From Aldehydirespirator sp965116965 (GTDB lineage Bacteria; Actinomycetota; Acidimicrobiia; Acidimicrobiales; Aldehydirespiratoraceae), in assembly GCA_965116965.1 (NCBI GenBank), contig OZ220743.1, positions 1 through 64,000 on the forward strand: a stretch of 64,000 bases of DNA, in the 5' to 3' direction. Positions within the stretch are counted from its first letter, which is position 1. Every line of letters starts with the position of its first letter. Made by a program: the position numbers and the translations under genes. Below are positions 19,458-34,400 of the stretch, one piece after another. The notes below the pieces were generated by a model. That model had not been told where the DNA came from. It saw only the letters and a program-made list of their open reading frames with translations, and made no database searches.

Positions 19458-22400
19458 CAGTCGTCGTCTTTGATCTGGACCGACACGGCGTCGTCGCCCG
19501 ACGGCAGGGCGGCGAGGCTCGGGGCGCTGAACTGTACGCTGAAGGTCCTGTCGCCGTCTGTGGCGGTGTTCTCGCAGGTGGTGATCGTGATCGTCTTTTC
19601 GGTCTCGTCGGGAGCGAACGTGAGCGTCCCGGAATCCTGCACGTAGCGGCCGCTGCCGGCGGTGCACAGCCCGCCGGGCGGTGTGCCGGCGGCGGTGCCG
19701 TCGACCGTGGTCCATTCCACGGTGGCGTCGCGCTGGCGAAGGGGCGGGTTGGGGAGCTGCACCGTGATCGTGACGGCGTCGCCCTCGTCGACGGTGGTGT
19801 CGGTCCAGGCCAGCACCGGCGGCTCGTCGTTGTCGCGGATGGTGATGGTGCCGTAGCGGTCCGCCGACACCGCCCCGGCCAGGTTGTGTATCTCGAACTC
19901 GACGACCTCGTCGCCCTCGACGAGGTCGTCCTCGCAGGCGCGCACCCAGACCCGCAGGAACGTGCCGTAGAACACCTCCTGGCCCTGGAGCCCGGGCACG
20001 TCGGCGCTGTTCCACAAGGCGTCGCCCGACTCCGGGCACTCGCCGCCGAGGTGCTCGCCCGTCCCCGCGGGCACCGTCCCGAAGGGCATGCCGTGCACGT
20101 CGCGCTGCACCGACCGCAGATCGAAGCTGGCCACATGCGTCGGGTGGGTCTCGGTCCCGACATAGCGGAACGGCACGAAAGCCAGCGTGATGTCGCCCTC
20201 GTCCACGACACGGTCGCCGACGTTGATCGTCGGCACCGGCAACGTCCCGATATGGAACTCCAGGTCGTCCTCGCCGAGGAAGATGTTGCGGCTCGGATCG
20301 TAGACCTCGAAGAAGAAGATCTCCCCGTCGTCGTCGACGGCGTCGTGAAGCACCTCCAGCGCGACGCGCTTGTGCCTCTCGCCGGGCTCGAACGTCACCG
20401 TGCCCTCGACGTGGGTGAAGTCCGAGCCGGCTGTCGCCGTCTTGGCGACCGTGCGATATTTCAGCGTCGCCTGATCGGGGAGGACCTTGGTGAGGGTGAG
20501 GCTCACGCTGCACGGCACGCCCTCCTGCACCCGCAGATCGCGAACGAAGGAATCGCTTCCCACGCCGGGGGAGCCGGCGACAACGGCCGTGCCGGCGCAG
20601 CCGTCCAACACCACCGGCGCGGCCTCGTCGTCCTCGATCACGATCGTCCAGGGCGCCCCGGGATACTCCGAGAACCGCTCCGGCAGACTGGAATCAGAGT
20701 ACCGGACCGAGAGCAGCAGACTCTCCGTGAATTCTGAACGGGAGTCGTTGGCGATACTCACTCCCATGACGCCGCTCTCATGAGAGTAGGAGAACGTGCT
20801 GGCCCTGTAGTCGTTCGCCTGCGCGTGGGTGTAGCTCGCGTCTCTCGCCCATACGCCGTGGTCGGCGCCGAGTTCAAGCTCGAGGAGATGCTCCGGCTGC
20901 GTGTCCGCGCAGAACGGCGGATCGAAGCTCACCCGGGTCTCGACCCGCCCGGCGTCCTCACCGACGACCACGAAGCCCGGCTCCAGCACGACGACCGGGA
21001 CGGGATGGTCCTCGTTACTCGGATCGACGCACACCACATCATCGGCGCCCAACCACTCCGGCCGGTCATAGATGCGGCCGGCAGCTACATGGAAGGCGTT
21101 CCGTCCGACTTCCAGAAAGCGGCCGTCGCCGGTGGGATGGACGGCGGGGCCGCTCGCTATTAGAGCTAGTTGAAACACCCGCTCATGGTCATAAGTGATG
21201 CACTCCGAATACCCCAAACTATCCGGATGCCTGTATTGACACTCGGGCTCGGCGACATCGTCCTCTCTGGTCTGAAAGGTCCAAGTCACCGAGGGCGCCA
21301 GGCGGGGGATCGTCACATGGGCGCTCCCGGTCCGGATGTCGTCGATGTCGTCGACGTCGTGGTTTCTGGGACTCTGGCGGACGGTGAATGTCGGACCCGC
21401 GTTGTCGTCGAACCCGTAGTAGTCCGACCTGTGCACCACATGTTCGTCTTCTCCTGTTTCATAGTTCCTATACAAGTCCCTTGAAACGCTGTCCTGGCTG
21501 TCGTCCCCATCCTTGTGGGTGTAGGTAGCGGGTGCCTGGGTGCTGGTCGCGAATCGAAGGTTTATGAGGAGGACGACTGGTTCGCAGGCGGGTTCGGTGA
21601 TGGCGGCTTCGAAGACGAGGGGGTCGCCTTCGTATGTCCGCGGGTTGATGTAGTGGACGGTGCGTCTGCCCTCGTCGTCGTAGACCTCGCCGACGGTGGT
21701 GTGGTGGCCGGGGCTGATGACGGCGTTTTGGGGGTTCTGGAGTTCGAGGTGCACGTGGCGGGTGGGGTTGTCGTCGTGGTCGTTGATGACGGGGACTTTG
21801 ACGGTGTGGAGGGTGAGCCCGGGGCTGAAGGTGAGCGTGGATTCCTGGTGGGTGAAGTGGACGCCGGCGGTGGTGTCGTCGCCGGCGGCGGTGCTGTAGT
21901 CGACGGTGACGTCGTCGTCTCCTGCGCCGCCGGCGGGGAGTTCGACGGTGACGGTGAACTCGAGGTGGCCGTCGGTCTCGCAGACGTGGTAGGGCTCGAC
22001 GGTGATGACGGGCCGGTCGTTGAACGCGATGACGCCCTCGGCGGCGTCGGCGGCGGGGTTGACGCCGACGCGCTCGGACGGCTCGGGGTTCGAGAGTGTG
22101 AGGCTGAGGGTCTCGTCGCTCTCGGGGACGTCGTCGTCGACGGTGGCGACGTCGACGGTCTTGTAGGTCTCGCCGGGCGCGAACGTCACCACGGCGTCGA
22201 CGGCGGTGTAGTCGCCGGGCTGGTCGTCGGTGGCGGCCACCGCGGTGCCGTCGGAGGTGGCGGCGGTGACGGTGACCTCCTCGTCGACGGGCTCGGTGAG
22301 CGTCAGAGCGAAGGTGAGCGTCCCGCCCTCCTCGACGGGGTCTGAGGGCCCGGTGACCGTGATGGTGGTCTCCTCGTCGTCGTCGATGATGGCGGCGTAC

Positions 22401-25400
22401 CGCGTGCGCGGATCCTTCAGTGTCGCTCTGAAGCCGTTGCGGATTTGGATGCAGATGTTCTCGTCGTCTTCCTGGGTCAGGTCGTGGACGGTCTCGATCG
22501 TGAGTGTGTGCTCTGTTTGGCCGGCGGGGATGTCCACTGTCTGGTCGAAGTTCACGTAGTCGTCGCCGACGGTGGCCTTCGGGTCCGGGCCCCACGAGCA
22601 TCGTTCGATCCTGAAGCGCGCGATCCGGCCGCTGGCGTTGGTCGTGTTGTCGGGGGTGGTCACCCTCACTGTGACCGGGATGTCGTCGCCCTCGGTCGCG
22701 TCGTCGGGGTCGAGGAGCTCGAGTGAGGGTTGGTTGTCCGAATCGTCGTCTTGGATCAGGCCCAGCGCGTTGCGGTTCTGGGCGTTTTGGGAGAGTTTCA
22801 CGCCGGCGGGGTCGTGCAGGTCGAGCCGGAACTTCTCGCCGGACTCCCAGAGGCGGTCCTCGAGGACGGGCACTGTGATGGTGGCGGTGCTGTCGCCGGC
22901 GGCCATGGTGAGCGTGCCGGTGGTGTGGGTGTAGTCCTCGCCTGCGGTGGCGGGCACGATGTACGTTCCGAGCCCCTGCGACGAGGTGAACTGCAGGGTG
23001 GTGTACTGCACCGACAGGGGCTTCTGGGCGGGCTCGTCGAGCTCGAGGTGGAACACCAGGTCGGCGTCTTCCTCGGTGATGGCGAACTGGGCCTGGGTGA
23101 AGGTGATGGTGGGGAGGTCGTCGTCGGTGATCTCCACGGTGGCGGTGGTGGGGGCCTGGTCGCGGAAGCGCTGGGGGGCGTCGTCGCCTCGCCAGGCGAC
23201 TTGGAACTCGAAGGTCTCGTCGGGCTCGGTCGTGTTGTCGTCGCGGATGGCGACGGTGAAGTCGACTTGGCGCACGCCGCCGCCGGGGCCGCGCTGGCCC
23301 GAGGTGTGGGTGTAGTCGGTTCCGGCGGTGGCGGTGCCGTCGGCGGTGGTGAAGCTCATGAGGTTCCCGGCGGCGCCCTCGCACACCGGCGGGTTGATCG
23401 TCACCTGGAGCTGGGCTGCGGTGTCGGTCTCGTCGACGGTGACGGTGGCGTCGGCGAAGGTGAGTGTGGGCACGGAGTGGCTGGTGTTGGCGGGGTCGAC
23501 GCAGTCGTCGTCGATGATGGTGCCCACCGCGATCGACGGTGAGAGGGTGGCCCGGTCGGTGGAGCCGGCGGCCAGCTTGATCCGCAGCTGGAACCGTTCG
23601 TCGCCCTCTGAGGCGGTGTCTTGGATCAGCGCGACGGTGGCGGTCTGCTGGGGGGGTGAGGCGCTGTAGCCGACGCTGCCGTCGAGCTGGATGCCGGCGG
23701 CGGTGTCGACCGCGGTGGCGGGCAGCGTCAGCGTGGGGGCGCTGTCGCCGGAGTCGATCTTGTCGTAGTCGACGTCCTCGGTGGCCGCGCCGGCGCCGGT
23801 GAGGTCGCGGGTCCAGTAGTTCACGTCCACCGGCAAGGCGTTGAGCGTGTCGAGGCGCACGGTGAACTCGATGTCGGCGTCGCCCTCGCCGGCGCGGGCC
23901 GCGGCGACGCTCACGTTGGGGACGGGGTCGTCGTCGACCACGGTGACGGTGACGGCCACGTCGTCGGCGCCTCCGATGTCGGGGAAGTGGCTGCCGAGGG
24001 GGTCCACGTCGGCGTAGGGGTCGGAGTCGCGGTTCCAGTTCAGATGCAGCGTGAACGTCTCGTCGCCCTCGAAGACGGCGTCCTGCAGCGTCGGCGCCTC
24101 CAGGCTCACCGCGAGGGTGAAGGCGTCGACGCGGGCGTGGACCATCTCGCCGGCCGCGGTGACGGGGGCGTCCCAGCGTCCCGCGGTGCCCGCGGCGGCC
24201 CGGGCGCTGAGGACCGCGTCCACGCACAGCGGCTCCGACAGCGCGACCGCCACGGTGAGGGCGTCGCCCTCGGCGACGGTCGCGGCGGCGGCCGCGCTGA
24301 GGGTGGGCGCGCCGTAGTCGTCCGCGGTGGGGTCGGTCTGGGCCGGGTCGATGCACTCGTCGCGGATGGCGCCCACCGCGACGGCGTCGCCCCGGTCGGC
24401 GTTGGCGAAGTCCTTGAGCCGCAGCTGGAACCGCTCCTCGCCCTCCTCGAAGGCGTCGTCTGTGGTCGCGATCGTCACCGTCTGCTCCAGCGGTTCGCCC
24501 GGCTCGAAGACCAAGTCCTGCGCCGAGGCCTCCGGCACCGCCGCGTAGTCGCCGTCGCCGGCGGTGAGACTGCCCCGGCCGTGGACGGTGAAGTAGCTGA
24601 CGGCCGCGTCGCGTCCGCTGGGCGCGCTCAAACTCACCGTGAACACCACAGCCTCGCCCTCGGTGGCGGCGGCCAGCGCCGGGGCCACCCCCAGCCTCGG
24701 CGCCGGGTCGGTGTCGGCGATCAGCCCGGTGGCCGCCGCGTCCGCAGCGGCCAGGGTGGCGCCCGACTCGCCGCTGAGCCCCAGCTCGAACGCCTCCTCG
24801 TCCTCGTCGAGGACGTCGTCACAGGACTGCACCGGCACCGTCTTGGACGTCCGCGCCGCCACATCGGGATCCGCGGGATCAAACACCAGCGTGCCCGACG
24901 CCTCCACGAGGTCCGGCATCGACGCCGGGTCGTCGCCGCAGGCCGCGCCCTGGCCCACCGTCGAACCCGCCGCCACCGACGTCGCATAATCCACAGACGC
25001 CTCACGCCCGCTGGGCGCGCTCAAACTCACCGTGAACTCGACAACCCCGCCCTCAGGCACCGCCGCAGCAGGCGCCGACACACTCAACGACGGCGCCGCG
25101 TCGTTGTCGCGCACCAAGCCCCGCGCGCAGCGGTCAGTCACCACACCGGCGGTGCACGGGTCCGCGCCGTCGGGACCCAAAGAGGCCGTCACGCCGCCCA
25201 GGTCGGCGGTGCCGTCGACGCGGTCGGTGACGCCGAGCAGGTACACCTCGAAATGCTCGAACACGCCGGTGCCGCCCTCGAACAGCGCGTCGGCGGCCAC
25301 CTCGACGTCGAGGTCGGCGGAGGTGTCGCCGGCGGGGATCTCCAGCGTGCCGGTGAGGCCCCCGGCGGGGAAGTCGCCGTCGTCGGTCACCGCGGTCCCG

Positions 25401-28400
25401 GTGGCGGCCCTGTGGCGCACCTCCCAGCGAATGTAGACGTCGAAGATGCTGGGAGACTCGTCGCCGTCGCCGTCGGTGAGGGTGACCGCGAACCGCGCCG
25501 GGCCGCCCGCCGAGCCCGGCGAGCCCTCGGTCACCGACGCGGCGTCGGCGATGCGCACCCGCGGCGCGGCGTCGTCGTTGAGGACCGCGCCCACCGCGGA
25601 GCCTCGGGCCAGACTGGCGTTGAGGTCGACGCCGGCGATGGCCTCGATGCGCAGGTTCAGCCTCTCGTCGGCCTCGAAGACGTCGTCGTCGACGGTGCCC
25701 ACCCCGATGGAGTCGCTGAGGGTGCCCGCGGCGATACTGAAGCGCCGCTTCGCCGTCTCGGTGCCCAGACCGGCGGCGGAGACGTCGGCGCCCGCCGCGG
25801 GGGGCAGCGTGGCGGCGTGGCCGGTGGTGGGGGCCTGGACCCACCACTGGAACGTGACCGGCCGCGACACCTCCAGCGACAGCTCCACACCGAAGCCCAG
25901 CGGCGAGCCCTCCTCGGCGCAGGCCTGGAAGTCGCCCTCGTGGTCGCCGGGGTTGTCGGGGTCCTCGGGGTCCGCGGCGCCGGGGTCGTCGTCGCCGTCG
26001 CCGTGGTCGCAGCCGTCCACCAGGCGCAGCTCGGCGACGTCGTCGTCGGTGACGACGCCCCACGCCCGCCTGTCCGCCGCGTCGGGGGGCAGCGCCGCGC
26101 CGCCCGCGGACACCAGCGTCGCCTTGAGCACCTCGTCGGTCTCGTCCACGTCGTCGGGGCGCACCGCCACCGCCGCGAGGTCCGCGGTCTCGTCGCCCGC
26201 GCGGATCGTCACCTGCCCCGACCCCGCCGACACCGCCTCGTAGTCGTAGTCGTCGGGGGTCCACACCCCGCCGGTGAGCGTGCCGCCCACCGCCCGCGAC
26301 AGCCCCGCCGGATCCGACGGGACCGCCTCGCCCGCGGCGAGGTCCCCCACCGAATAGGACACCACCGCGTCGCGGCCGCTTCGCACCGCGTGGCCGCCCA
26401 CCGCGTCGAACAGCCCCACCTTGAACACCAGCTCCCCGCCGGAGCCGCCGGTGCCCTCGGAGGCCACCGCCCCCACCGCAGCCACACCCTGGCCCGCCGC
26501 CTGCAACAACCGCACCACCGGCTCGGCGTCGTTGTCGCGCACCAAGCCCCGCGCGCAGCGGTCGGTCACCACACCGGCCGCGCACGGGTTCGCGCCGTCG
26601 GGACCCAAAGAGGCGGTCACGCCGCCCAGGTCGGCGGTGCCGTCGACGCTGTCGGTGACCAGCAGCAGATGCACCTCGAAATGCTCGAACGCGCTGGTGC
26701 CGCCCTCATAGAGCGCGTCGGCGGCCACCTCGACGTCGAGGTCGGCGGCGGTGTCGCCGGCGGGGATGTGCAGCGTGCCGGTGAGGCCCCCGGCGGGGAA
26801 GTCGCCGTCGTCGGTCACCGCGGTCCCGGTGGCGGCCCTGTGGCGCACCTCCCAGTTGATGTACACGTCGAAGAGGCTGGGAGACTCGTCGCCGTCGCCG
26901 TCGGTGAGGGTGACCGCGAACCGCGCCGGGCCGCCCGCCGAGCCCGGCGAGCCCTCGGTCACCGACGCGGCGTCGGCGATGCGCACCCGCGGCGCGGCGT
27001 CGTCGTTGAGGACCGCGCCCACCGCGGAGCCTCGGGCCAGACTGGCGTTGAGGTCGACGCCGGCGATGGCCTCGATGCGCAGGTTCAGCCTCTCGTCGGC
27101 CTCGAAGACGTCGTCGTCGACGGTGCCCACCCCGATGGAGTCGCTGAGGGTGCCCGCGGCGATGGTGAAGCGCCGCTTCGCCGTCTCGGTGCCCAGGCCG
27201 GCGGCGGAGACGTCGGCGCCCGCCGCGGGGGGCAGCGTGGCGGCGTGGCCGGTGGTGGGGGCCTGGACCCACCACTGGAACGTGACCGTCCGCGACACCT
27301 CCAGCGACAGCTCCACGCCGAAGCCCAGCGGCGAGCCCTCCTCGGCGCAGGCCTGGAAGTCGCCCTCGTGGTCGCCGGGGTTGTCGGGGTCCTCGGGGTC
27401 CGCGGCGCCGGGGTCGTTGTCGCCGTCGCCGTGGTCGCAGCCGTCGACGAGGCGCAGCTCGGCGACGTCGTCGTCGGTGACGACGCCCCACGCCCGCCTG
27501 TCCGCGTCGGGGGGCAGCGCCGCGCCGCCCGCGGACAGCAGCGTCGCCTTGAGCACCTCGTCGGTCTCGTCGACGTCGTCGGGGCGCACCGCCACCGCCG
27601 CGAGGTCCGCGGTCTCGTCGCCCGCGCGGATCGTCACCGACCCCGACCCCGCCGACACCGCCGCGTAGTCGTAGTCGTCGGGGGTCCACACCCCCCCGGT
27701 GAGCGTGCCGCCCAACGCCCGCGACAGCCCCGCCGGGTCCGAGGGGATCTCGCCGTCGTTGTCGAGGTCCCCCACCGAATAGGACACCACCGCGTCGCGG
27801 CCGCTTCGCACCGCGTTGTTGTCGGCGTCGAACAGCCCCACCTTGAACACCAGCTCCCCGCCGGAGCCGCCGGTGCCCTCGGAGGCCGCCGCACCAACCC
27901 CCGCCGCCTGCCCCGCCGCCTGCAACAACCGCACCACCGGCTCGGCGTCGTTGTCGCGCACCAAGCCCCGCGCGCAGCGGTCGGCGACGTCGCCGGCCGC
28001 GCACGGGGCCGCGCCGTCGAGACCCAAAGAGGCGGTCACGCCGCCCAGGTCGGCGGTGCCGTCGACGCGGTCGGTGACCAGCAGCAGATGCACCTCGAAA
28101 TGCTCGAACGCGCCGGTGCCGCCCTCATAGAGCGCGTCGGCGGCCACCTCGACGTCGAGGTCGGCGGCGATGTCGCCGGCGGGGATCTCCAGCGTGCCGG
28201 TGAGGCCCCCGGCGGGGAAGTCGTCGTCGCCGGTCACCGCGGTCCCGGTGGCGGCCCTGTGGCGCACCTCCCAGTTGATGTACACGTCGAAGAGGCTGGG
28301 AGACTCGTCGCCGTCGCCGTCGACCAGCGTGACCGCGAACCGCGCCGGGCCGCCCGCCGAGCCCGGCGAGCCCTCGGTCACCGACGCGGCGTCGGCGATG

Positions 28401-31400
28401 CGCACCCGCGGCGCGGCGTCGTCGTTGAGGACCGCCCCCACCGAGATGTTGTCGCCCATGGTGGCGTTGAGGGCGTTGTCGGGATCGACCGCGATGTACA
28501 GGTTCAGCCTCTCGTCGGCCTCGAAGACGTCGTCGTCGACGGTGCCCACCGGGATCGACGCGCTGCGGGCGCCCGCGGCGATACTGAAGGGCCGCTTCGC
28601 CGTCTCGGTGCCCAGGCCGGCGGCGGAGACGTCGGCGCCCGCCGCGGGGGGCAGCGTGGCGGCGTGGCCGGTGGTGGGGGCCTGGACCCACCAAAGGAAG
28701 CTCACCGTCCGCGACACCTCCAGCGACAGCTCCACGCCGAAGCCCAGCGGCGAGCCCTCCTCGGCGCAGGCCTGGAAGTCGCCCTCGTGGTCGCCGGGGT
28801 TGTCGGGGTCCTCGGGGTCCGCGGCGCCGGGGTCGTTGTCGCCGTCGCCGTGGTCGCAGCCGTCGACGAGGCGCAGCTCGGCGACGTCGTCGTCGGTGAC
28901 GACGCCCCACGCCCGCCTGTCCGCGTCGGGGGGCAGCGCCGCGCCGCCCGCGGACAGCAGCGTCGCCTTGAGCACCTCGTCGGTCTCGTCGACGTCGTCG
29001 GGGCGCACCGCCACCGCCGCGAGGTCCGCGGTCTCGTCGCCCGCGCGGATCGTCACCGACCCCGACCCCGCCGACACCGCCGCGTAGTCGTAGTCGTCGG
29101 GGGTCCACACCCCGCCGGTGAGCGTGCCGCCCACCGCCCGCGACAGCCCCGCCGGGTCCGAGGGGATCTCGCCGTCGTTGTCGAGGTCCCCCACCGAATA
29201 GGCCACCACCGCGTCGCGGCCGCTTCGCACCGCGTTGTTGTCGGCGTCGAACAGCCCCACCTTGAACACCAGCTCCCCGCCGGAGCCGCCGGTGCCCTCG
29301 GAGGCCGCCGCACCAACCCCCGCCGCCTGCCCCGCCGCCTGCACCCACCGCACCACCGGCTCGGCGTCGTTGTCGCGCACCATGCCGCGCGCGCAGCGGT
29401 CGGCGACGTCGCCGGCGGTGCACGGGGCCGGTCTGTCGGGACCCAGCGTGGCGGTCACGCCGCCCAGGTCGGCGGTGCCGTCGACGCGGTCGGTGACCAG
29501 CAGCAGATGCACCTCGAAATGCTCGAACGCGCCGGTGCCGCCCTCATAGAGCGCGTCGGCGGCCACCTCGACGTCGAGGTCGGCGGCGATGTCGCCGGCG
29601 GGGATCTCCAGCGTGCCGGTGAGGCCCCCGGCGGCGAAGTCGCCGTCGCCGGTCACCGCGGTCCCGGTGGCGGCCCTGTGACGCACCTCCCAGTTGATGT
29701 ACACGTCGAAGAGGCTGGGAGACTCGTCGCCGTCGCCGTCGACCAGCGTGACCGCGAACCGCGCCGGGCCGCCCGCCGAGCCCGGCGAGCCCTCGGTCAC
29801 CGACGCGGCGTCGGCGATGCGCACCCGCGGCGCGGCGTCGTCGTTGAGGACCGCCCCCACCGAGATGTTGTCGCCCATGGTGGCGTTGAGGGCGTTGTCG
29901 GGATCGACCGCGATGTACAGGTTCAGCCTCTCGTCGGCCTCGAAGACGTCGTCGTCGACGGTGCCCACCGGGATCGACGCGCTGCGGGCGCCCGCGGCGA
30001 TACTGAAGGGCCGCTTCGCCGTCTCGGTGCCCAGGCCGGCGGCGGAGACGTCGGCGCCCGCCGCGGGGGGCAGCGTGGCGGCGTGGCCGGTGGTGGGGGC
30101 CTGGACCCACCAAAGGAAGCTCACCGTCCGCGACACCTCCAGCGACAGCTCCACGCCGAAGCCCAGCGGCGAGCCCTCCCGCGCGCAGGCCTGGAAGTCG
30201 CCCTCGTGGTCGCCGGGGTTGTCGGGGTCCTCGGGGTCCGCGGCGCCGGGGTCGTTGTCGCCGTCGCCGTGGTCGCAGCCGTCGACGAGGCGCAGCTCGG
30301 CGACGTCGTCGTCGGTGACGACGCCCCACGCCCGCCTGTCCGCGTCGGGGGGCAGCGCCGCGCCGCCCGCGGACAGCAGCGTCGCCTTGAGCACCTCGTC
30401 GGTCTCGTCGACGTCGTCGGGGCGCACCGCCACCGCCGCGAGGTCCGCGGTCTCGTCGCCCGCGCGGATCGTCACCGACCCCGACCCCGCCGACACCGCC
30501 TCGTAGTCGTAGTCGTCGGGGGTCCACACCCCGCCGGTGAGCGTGCCGCCCACCGCCCGCGACAGCCCCGCCGGGTCCGAGGGGATCTCGCCGTCGTTGT
30601 CGAGGTCCCCCACCGAATAGGCCACCACCGCGTCGCGGCCGCTTCGCACCGCGTTGTTGTCGGCGTCGAACAGCCCCACCTTGAACACCAGCTCCCCGCC
30701 GGAGCCGCCGGTGCCCTCGGAGGCCGCCGCACCAACCCCCGCCGCCTGCCCCGCCGCCTGCACCCACCGCACCACCGGCTCGGCGTCGTTGTCGCGCACC
30801 ACGCCCCGCGCGCAGCGGTCGGCGACGTCGCCGGCGGTGCACGGGGCCGCTCCGTCGGGACCCAGCGTGGCGGTCACGCCGCCCAGGTCGGCGGTGCCGT
30901 CGACGCTGTCGGTGACCAGCAGCAGATGCACCTCGAAATGCTCGAACGCGCCGGTGCCGCCCTCGAACAGCGTGTCGGCGGCGACGGGCACAGCCAGCAC
31001 GGGGTCGCGTACGCCCTTGAGGATCTCCAGCGTGCCGGTGAGGCCCCCGGGGGGGAAGTCGTCTGCGTCGGTGACGGTGAGCCTGCTGTCGGCGGCTCTG
31101 TGCTCGACCCTCCAGTTGATGTAGACGTCCTGGCCCGCCGCGACCTGGTTGCCGCCCGCGTCGACCAGCGTCACCGCGAACTCGGCGTCGCCGCCCTCGG
31201 TCACCGACGCGGCGTCGGCGATGCGCACCCGCGGCGGGTTGTCGTCGTTGAAGATCGCGCCCTGCCCCGAGTTGCCGTCGATGGTGGCGAACGTGCCGGC
31301 GCCGCCACGCAGCACGACCTGGAACGTCTCGTCGGCCTCGTTGTAGGCGTCGTCGATCAGCGGCACGCTGATGGTGGCCGTCTCGGTGTTGGCGCTGATC

Positions 31401-34400
31401 GTCGCCGTCGCAGCGGGCGCGGTGAAGTCGGAACCCGCCTGCGCGGTCCCGTCGACGGTACCCACCCCCACCGTCACGTCCACGGCGGTCGTGGCCTCAG
31501 CGTTCGTGATCGGGTCGAAGAGCCCGACAGTGAACACCATGTCGCCGGCGCCCTCGTCGGCGCAGGCCTCGTACACGTCGCCGGGGTCGGTGCACACGTC
31601 CACGAAGCGCAGATGGATGACGTCGTCGTCGGCGATGGCGCCCGTAGCGGCGCGGGCGGTGGCGACGACGGTGACGTTGTCGCCGCTGCGGGGGGCCAGC
31701 AGCTCCACGTGCACCGTCTCGTCGCTCTCGTCGACGCCGTCGTCGAAGACCCGCACCGGCAGCTCGGCGACCCGACCGCCGGCGGGGACAGTGACCACGC
31801 CGTAGGTGACGCCGGCGTCGCCGGGGTAGGTGACGCCGTCGCCGGTGCCGGGCACGGTCAGGTAGTCCACCTGGAACCCGGCCGAGCCGCCGCCGATCGC
31901 GTCGCCCGGCGCGGTGGACGGCACGGTGCGGTAGCGGATCGTCGAGCCCACCGTGCTCGCCTTGTCGAGCGTGGCCCGGAAGTTCATGACGTTGCCGTCG
32001 AACGACGGGTCCGCACGGTCCTCGGGCGTGTCCGCGGAGGGCGCCTCGACGCTCACCTCCGGCGGGTCGCCGCTCTCGGTGATCGTGCCCACCGCGCAGT
32101 CGTCGACCCTCCTTGCCTCCTGGCAGGGGTTCCCCTCGGGATGCAGCCTGGCGTTCACAGGGCCGGTCAACCGCAGCGTGAACGTCTCCGGAACCGGCTC
32201 GTAGATGTTGTCGGCGGCGGCGCGCAGCCTCACAGTCCCCTCCCGGTCCGGCGGGTTGATGACCAGCGTCCCGCTCGGGGGGTCCACCCCCCAATCGAAG
32301 CCCGTGGACGCGGCGGAGTCGAAGTCCCCCCGCAGGGCCGTGCCGACCTCGAGCTGGTAGCCGACGGTCACCTCCTGCTCGCTGGTGACGGGGAGGCCGG
32401 CGGCGTCGAAGAGCCCCACCACGAACCCCAGATCCCCGCCCTCGGCCGCGTCCGCGTCGGCGACCACCGCGAACGGCGGGAGATCGTCGTCGCCGATGAG
32501 GCCCAGCGCGCAGTTGTCGCGGCCCAGCGCCACGGACTCGTCCACCAGCGTGGTCAGCGGATCGTCCTGCTGTAGCGGGCAGGGATCGGCTGCATCCACC
32601 GGCGCGCTCTCGAAACCGGCGTCGAAGGCGGCCAGGCGCAGCACGAAGGACTCGGGGTCGGGCTCGTCGACGGCGTCGTCGACGAGAACCACCGCGATCT
32701 CGGCCGTCGTGGCGCCCGCAGCGATGTCGATCGAGGACCGGGCAGGCGTCTGCGCGACGGCCGTGTAGTCGGCGCCCGCATCGGCGGCGTCGCGTCCCGG
32801 CGCGGCGTCGTCCCCGGTCCAGTACTCGACGGTCACCTCCTTGCCGCTGGGCGCGTCGAGCTCCACCACGAAACTGAGCCGGGCGTCGTCGGGGTTGTTG
32901 GGATCGTCGGTCTCCGGGGCGGAGGCGTCGAAGACGCGCACGTTGGGCGGATCGTCGTCGTCGAGGATGGTGCCGACGCCGCGACGGGCCGGATCGGCCT
33001 CGACCGAGGCGTTGTCGCTGGGGTCGAACAGCTCCAGCCGCAGCGTCTCGTCGTGCTCGTCGAGGCCGTCGTCGACCACGGTCACCGCCACGGTCTTGAA
33101 GGTCTCGCTGGCCCCGAACTCGAGCCGGCCCGTCGCCGCCGCGTAGTCGCCGGGCGCCTCCGCGGGACGGCCGCCCGAGGAGGGGTGCATCACCGTCCGG
33201 TAGCGGACCCGCACCACCGGGTCGGCAGGAGAGTTCGGATAGTTGGGCCGGGTGCGGCACACCCCGAACACCAGCAGCCCGGCCCCCTCGGACACGCTCA
33301 CCGCGTCGATGGCGTCGGTGCCGCAGTCGCCGTCGACGCGCAGGCGGGGCTCGTCGTCGCTGATCGTGCCGACGGCCACGCCGGACTGCGGGTTGTCGTC
33401 GGGATCGACGCCCACGGTCCCCCACCGCAGCAGCAGCGTCTCGTCGGGCTCGCCGACGAGGTCGTCGCACTGCCCCACCGTCACCGTCTGCGACAAGGCA
33501 GACCCGGGCGTGAACGTCAACGTGGCGGGGGCGCCGGCGTCGATGGCGATGTAGTCGGTCGGGTCGTTGCCGCGGACAGTCTCCAAAGGGGCGGTGCACG
33601 ACGTCCCCGAGGTCGCCGCCACGGCGCCGGGCCGGTCGTCGACGGCGGTGCGCAAGACGATCTCCACGTCGCGGCCCACCCCCGCGCCCAGCCCCACCAC
33701 GAATCCGAGCCCGCGCCCGGTCTCGAGCCCCGAGACGTCGCCGACGGTGACCGCCGGCAGGTCGTCATCGTTGACGATCGTGCCCACCGCGGTCCGGTCC
33801 GGGATGTTGACCACCGGCACCGAACCCGGCCCCGCCGACAAAGGCGGGGGATCGAACACCAGCTCGAAAGTCTCGTCGGCCTCGTAGAGGCCATCGGTCA
33901 CGACCCCCACCTCGACCACAGCCGACATGTCGCCCTGGCTTATCGTCACCTGCATCGGCGACCGCGGCATGAAATCGTCGCCCGCGGTCGCCTGACCGCC
34001 GCCATAGCCGCCCCCCACGACGCTGTAGGTCAAAACAGCGTCCTGCGGAGCCGGAGCGTCAAGAGTCAACGTGAACGTGAGGGTCGTGGCGCCCCCCGTG
34101 CCCTCCACCACGCTGACGTCGTCCACACCCACCCTGGGCGGACCCTGAAGCACAGCCACCTCCGACGCCTGACCCCGGAACGCGACCGTGGGGAACACCC
34201 CCCGCAAAGGCGCCACCGCCCCATCGGTCTCACACACGAAACTCACCCCCAGCACCCCCAGCGCACTCACCTCCGAATCCGCCGCAGCCACCTCGAAATC
34301 GCCGCGGTCCAGCCACACCTCCTCGAGGATCTCCCCGCCGCTGCCCGGCACAGGACGCGGCCCGCCAATGCACAAGAACTCCAAACCAGGCCGCGCCCGC

